A stretch of DNA of 64,000 bases from Aureimonas glaciei (GTDB lineage: Bacteria; Pseudomonadota; Alphaproteobacteria; Rhizobiales; Rhizobiaceae), in assembly GCF_014643375.1 (NCBI RefSeq), contig NZ_BMJJ01000003.1, forward strand, positions 372,001 through 436,000, in the 5' to 3' direction. Position 1 is the stretch's first letter, and each line of letters opens with the position of its first letter. This document shows positions 60,996 through 64,000 of the stretch, in pieces. Under the pieces are notes generated by a model, which was not told the DNA's origin, ran no database searches, and saw only the letters and a list, made by a program, of their open reading frames with translations. A program made the position numbers and the translations under genes.

Positions 60996-62581
60996 CAGGC
61001 TTCGAGCCAGACGCGGGTGGCGACGAAGCCGTTGGACATGTCGTTGCCGATGTCGTGGACGTAGCCCTTCACCTTCTTGGTGGAGGCGTTCACGAAGTCG
61101 TTGAACATCGGCAGGATCAGGCCGCCTTCGTCGCGCACCATCGTCGCCATGGTGCGGTACATGTCCTTGCGCTTGGGCTCGTCGAGCTCGGCACGGGCTT
61201 CGAGCAGCAGCTTGTCGAAATCCGGACGCAGGAAGCGCGTGTCGTTCCAGTCGGCCTTGGAGCTGTAGGCCGTGGTGTACATCTGGTCCTGCGTCGGCCG
61301 GCCACCCCAATAGGAGGTGGAGAAGGGCTGGACGTTCCAGACATTCGTCCAGTAGCCGTCGCCGGGCTCGCGCTTCACCTCGATGTTGATGCCGGCCTTC
61401 TTGGCGCTCTCCTGGTAGAGAACGGCGGCGTCGACGGCACCGGGGAAGGCGACGTCGGAGGTGCGCAGGAGCACCGCGCCGTCATGACCGGACTTCTTGT
61501 AGTGGAAAGCCGCCTTGTCGGGATCGTAGGCGCGCTGCTCGATGCCTTCGGGGAAGAGCGCATAGGTCTCGTTGATCGGGAAATCGTTGCCGACCTTGCC
61601 GTAGCCGCCGAGAATGGTCTTCACCATGGTCTCGCGGTCCATGGCGTATTTCAGCGCCATGCGCAGGTCGATATTGTCGAAAGGCGCCGTGTTGCAGTGC
61701 ATGATGAAGACGTAGTGGCCGCGGCCCGACGTGTTCAGGATCTCGACGTTCGGGCCGCGCTTCAGGAGGCCGACGGTCTTCGGGTCGACGCGGTTGATGA
61801 AGTGGACCTGGCCCGAGGACAGGGCGGCGACACGGGCGGTGGCGTCGTTGATGACGATGATCTCGATCGAGTCGACATAGCCGCGGTCCTGGCGCCAGTC
61901 GTTCGGATTCTTCTCGAAGGTGGCGCGCACGCCGGGCTCGAAACTTGCCATCTTGTAGGGGCCGGTGCCGATCGCCGCGTTGGGATCGTCGAAGCCGCCA
62001 TTGGGCTGGATGATGAGATGGTAGTCGGAGAGAAGCAGCGGCAGGTCGGCATTGCCTTCGGCGAGGGTGATCACAAGATCGCCGCCCTCGACCTTGAAGT
62101 CGCTGATCGACTTCATGACGCCGAGCGCGCCGGATTCGGACTTCTCGTCGGTGTGACGCTTCAGTGTCTGGAGCACGTCCTCGACGGTCATTTCCTTGCC
62201 GTTGTGGAACTGCACGCCCTTGCGGATCTTGAACGTCCAGATCTTGGCGTCGGGCGAGGATTCCCAGGATTCGGCGAGCGCGGCGACGGGCTGGCCGGTC
62301 AGCGGATCGCTTTCGACGAGCATGTCGCCCCAGTTGCGGCCGACCACGAAGAGCACCTGCGACAGGTATTTGGCGGGATCGAGCACGTCCGTGGCGGCGC
62401 CGCCCTCGAGGCCGAGCTTCAGATGACCGCCCTTCACGGGCTCCGCCGCGGCAGCGCTGGTGGCAAACATCGAACCCGCGGCCGACAGGCTGACGCCCGC
62501 GGCAAGCGCGCGGCCCATGAAGTCACGCCGGTTCATGCCGCGGGTCACCTGGTTGCCCAGATATTTCAGATAATCGCTCAT
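60995..62581 (-). CDS. Tat-exported dipeptide/quaternary-amine-type binding protein
   Basis: The 528-residue SBP_bac_5 protein has a twin-arginine signal (NRRDFMGRALAAGVSLSAAG, residues 17-36; cleavage near AAAA at 50). The mature part starts GGHLKLGLEGGAATDVLDPA and contains WTFKIRKGVQFHNGKEMTVE and FEKNPNDWRQDRGYVDSIEI. It is the first gene of the importer. The regulator and BKACE gene to its right suggest carnitine or a related compound as ligand; the sequence alone would also allow a peptide. GGAG lies six bases before the ATG. Confidence 0.9.
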   Translation of the reverse strand: MSDYLKYLGNQVTRGMNRRDFMGRALAAGVSLSAAGSMFATSAAAAEPVKGGHLKLGLEGGAATDVLDPAKYLSQVLFVVGRNWGDMLVESDPLTGQPVAALAESWESSPDAKIWTFKIRKGVQFHNGKEMTVEDVLQTLKRHTDEKSESGALGVMKSISDFKVEGGDLVITLAEGNADLPLLLSDYHLIIQPNGGFDDPNAAIGTGPYKMASFEPGVRATFEKNPNDWRQDRGYVDSIEIIVINDATARVAALSSGQVHFINRVDPKTVGLLKRGPNVEILNTSGRGHYVFIMHCNTAPFDNIDLRMALKYAMDRETMVKTILGGYGKVGNDFPINETYALFPEGIEQRAYDPDKAAFHYKKSGHDGAVLLRTSDVAFPGAVDAAVLYQESAKKAGINIEVKREPGDGYWTNVWNVQPFSTSYWGGRPTQDQMYTTAYSSKADWNDTRFLRPDFDKLLLEARAELDEPKRKDMYRTMATMVRDEGGLILPMFNDFVNASTKKVKGYVHDIGNDMSNGFVATRVWLEA

Positions 62582-62703
62582 CGTCGTCTCCGTTTGTCGG
62601 CGGTTTTTGGAAAGGCCGCTGGAAGCGGCCGAGATGCCAGGATCCGCGGCTGACACCGTCAGGACCGCCAAGATACAAGCTATCGACGGTCAAGGGCAGC
62701 AAG

Positions 62704-62719
62704 TTGTCAAAGTGCGACA
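62704..62719 (-). promoter_or_regulatory. ArgR/CdhR-like half-site in the importer promoter
   Basis: Read on the minus strand the sequence is TGTCGCACTTTGACAA. It matches TGTCGC-N8-AA, the half-site known for the AraC-type regulators ArgR and relatives with a GATase1-like domain in pseudomonads. The GlxA/CdhR-type regulator encoded next door belongs to that group. The inverted arms CGACA (62715-62719) and TGTCG (62725-62729) overlap it. Confidence 0.45.
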
Positions 62720-62878
62720 TTGCTTGTCGTGTCTGTGCGGTATCTGTCTACATTGAATACCGGAAGCAAAGGAAAAGAATATCTGCCAAAATATTCATCG
62801 CGCTATGCAAATAATACGTTCACTTCGACGGGCGGTCTGCTTGGAGACTGCCGGCGCCGAAGGGCAACGCCACGATTT

Positions 62879-63865
62879 CTACAACCCGCGGTGAGCTTTG
62901 CGGGCTTGGCTCGGGCTTGTGCCGTAGCGGTGCCGAAAAGCTCTGGCGAAGGCCGAGGCGGACTGAAATCCGCAATTTGTCGCAACAGACGTCATATTGT
63001 CGCGACTTTCAAGCACCAATCGCCGCGCCGCCTCCAGCCGCATGCCGCGCACGAAATCCTGCGGCGACTGCCCGACATGGGAAACGAACAGCGTTTCCAG
63101 TGTCCTGCGGCTGATGCCAAGGCGCGCTGAAAGGGCTGAAATAGTCTGTGGTTCGTCAATCTGGCTTTCGATCAGGCGGATGGCCGCCGCCAGTCTCGGC
63201 TCGAACCAATCGAGCCGGCCGAGCGACAGGCTCGGCTGGGGATCCTCTCCGGCATGCGCCCGCTCGTAGATGAACACGCTGGCGACGCTGAGCGCCAGGC
63301 CGTAGCCCTGCCGCAGCCGGATCAGGTCCAGCATCATGTCGAGCGTCGGCGAGGCGCCGCCGCTGGTGAAGCGATCGCCGTCGACGACATAGCGGCTGGA
63401 AGACACGTCGATGTCGGGAAAGCTGTCGGAAAAGCTTGCCAGATCCTCCCAGTGCGTCGTGGCGCGGCGGCCGGCGAGAACGCCCGCCATGGCGAGGACG
63501 AAGGCGCCGGATTCGACGCCGCCCAGCGGCAGCCGCCGCCGCGCGCACTGCCGCAGCCCCTTCATGACGGAAGGTCCGGCGTGCCGGGCGACGTTGAAGG
63601 CCGCCACGACGACGAGGGTGTCGCTGGTGGTCTGGGGCTCGAACGCCCCGTCCACCGCGATCTGGAGCCCGCTCGAGGTCAGCACCATGGCGCCGTCGGA
63701 CGACAGCACCCGCCAGCGGTAGAGGGTGCGGCCGGATACGCGGTTCGCCGCCCGCAGCGGCTCCACCGCCGAGGCGAAGGAGAGGAGCGAGAACTCGGGC
63801 AGGAGCAGGAAGTCGATCGACAGGACGTCGTCGCTGGCCGCGAAGATTTGAGAGCGCATGCGCAT
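62879..63865 (-). CDS. GlxA/CdhR-type AraC-family regulator
   Basis: The 328-residue protein joins an N-terminal DJ-1/PfpI-like domain (IDFLLLPEFSLLSFASAVEP; GGVESGAFVLAMAGVLAGRR, without a catalytic Cys) to a C-terminal AraC DNA-binding domain with two helix-turn-helix motifs (TISALSARLGISRRTLETLF and NMTSVATNCGFQSASAFARA). GlxA-type regulators of choline, betaine and carnitine catabolism have this form. It probably activates the importer downstream on the same strand and the divergent BKACE gene. The promoter gap to that gene is 89 bp. Confidence 0.9.
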   Translation of the reverse strand: MRMRSQIFAASDDVLSIDFLLLPEFSLLSFASAVEPLRAANRVSGRTLYRWRVLSSDGAMVLTSSGLQIAVDGAFEPQTTSDTLVVVAAFNVARHAGPSVMKGLRQCARRRLPLGGVESGAFVLAMAGVLAGRRATTHWEDLASFSDSFPDIDVSSSRYVVDGDRFTSGGASPTLDMMLDLIRLRQGYGLALSVASVFIYERAHAGEDPQPSLSLGRLDWFEPRLAAAIRLIESQIDEPQTISALSARLGISRRTLETLFVSHVGQSPQDFVRGMRLEAARRLVLESRDNMTSVATNCGFQSASAFARAFRHRYGTSPSQARKAHRGL

Positions 63866-63954
63866 CCGGTATCATCTTCTGCGCAAAATGTATCGCAGAG
63901 CGGCGCGGCTTTGGCCATTCTTACGGTCTGGACCCAGCCTTGGAAGGACACGAC

Positions 63955-64000
63955 ATGGCGCTTGGCATGAACCGCGACGTCTTCATCACCTGCGCCGTCA
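63955..64000 (+). CDS. BKACE (DUF849) family enzyme, 5' end only
   Basis: Fifteen codons are visible, MALGMNRDVFITCAV, before the window ends. NRDVFITCAV is the usual N terminus of beta-keto acid cleavage enzymes (DUF849), which condense a beta-keto acid with acetyl-CoA. Dehydrocarnitine is a known BKACE substrate and carnitine gene clusters pair such an enzyme with a CdhR regulator. AAGGA precedes the ATG. The call depends on a short stretch plus context. Confidence 0.7.
   Translation, partial: MALGMNRDVFITCAV

Noticed and set aside
1-64000. CRISPR arrays, insertion sequences, prophage genes, rRNA and tRNA genes.
   Set aside because: No regularly spaced direct repeats, transposase or integrase motifs, or RNA gene signatures were seen on reading both strands.

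Overview
The window is a gene-dense, high-GC chromosomal segment from an alphaproteobacterium, most likely order Hyphomicrobiales (Rhizobiales). The grounds are a housekeeping block (ctaA/COX15, argC, speB, rpsI-rplM, enoyl-CoA hydratase homologue, CoA-binding protein, metY/metZ-type enzyme) in an order I recall from Sinorhizobium-type genomes, a ChvE-GguA-GguB sugar transporter, a GapR-type DUF2312 protein, a DUF2842 protein and a ChrR-free, rhizobial style of FixK/FNR box. A family such as Aurantimonadaceae is possible but is only a guess. I saw no rRNA, tRNA, insertion sequence, prophage or CRISPR array.

Layout. 1-900: tail of a DUF3291 protein and an exported DUF305 protein. 998-10512: an exopolysaccharide island with Wzy-like polymerase/ligase, WbaP/ExoY-type initiating transferase, GT4 glycosyltransferase, Wza-like lipoprotein, a Wzc/ExoP-like chain-length protein whose kinase domain has lost its P-loop, a CelD/FemAB-like acyltransferase and a NodB-type deacetylase. 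10567-21140: the housekeeping block, interrupted by an exported protein of unknown function with an internal duplication and by a HicAB toxin-antitoxin pair. 21189-26895: P450, SOUL-domain membrane protein, exported SRPBCC protein, a membrane GGDEF-EAL protein and a small exported protein.

27070-37560: a complete sugar-acid catabolic unit. On the minus strand a GntR regulator precedes a Gfo/Idh/MocA aldose 1-dehydrogenase, an IlvD/Edd dehydratase, a KDGal kinase, a KDPGal aldolase and an SMP-30 lactonase; divergently on the plus strand lie chvE-gguA-gguB. Together these would import D-galactose and/or L-arabinose and run a De Ley-Doudoroff-type oxidation to pyruvate and glyceraldehyde 3-phosphate. 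A matched pair of inverted 14-bp elements in the divergent gap is a good candidate operator.

37642-49628: assorted enzymes (PAP2 phosphatase, PncA, DUF427, KynB-like hydrolase, amidase, transglutaminase-like protein), modBC without modA, and an Fe3+/phosphonate-type ABC importer whose ATPase converges on the permease and binding-protein genes. 49887-53484: GapR-like protein, a universal stress protein with a perfect FixK/FNR box upstream plus a small partner gene, and a globin-coupled chemoreceptor. 53580-57265: esterase, CocE/NonD hydrolase and a second, divergent HicAB-like pair. 57411-64000: a dipeptide-type ABC importer, a GlxA/CdhR-type AraC regulator and the first codons of a BKACE (DUF849) enzyme, together suggesting carnitine or a related quaternary amine as substrate.

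No single locus is a clear new system. The items I would follow first are the SD-sequestering 5' UTR of the small Tudor-like gene at 39308, the duplicated exported protein at 14472-15602, the degenerate Wzc kinase domain, and the FNR-box stress/globin neighbourhood.
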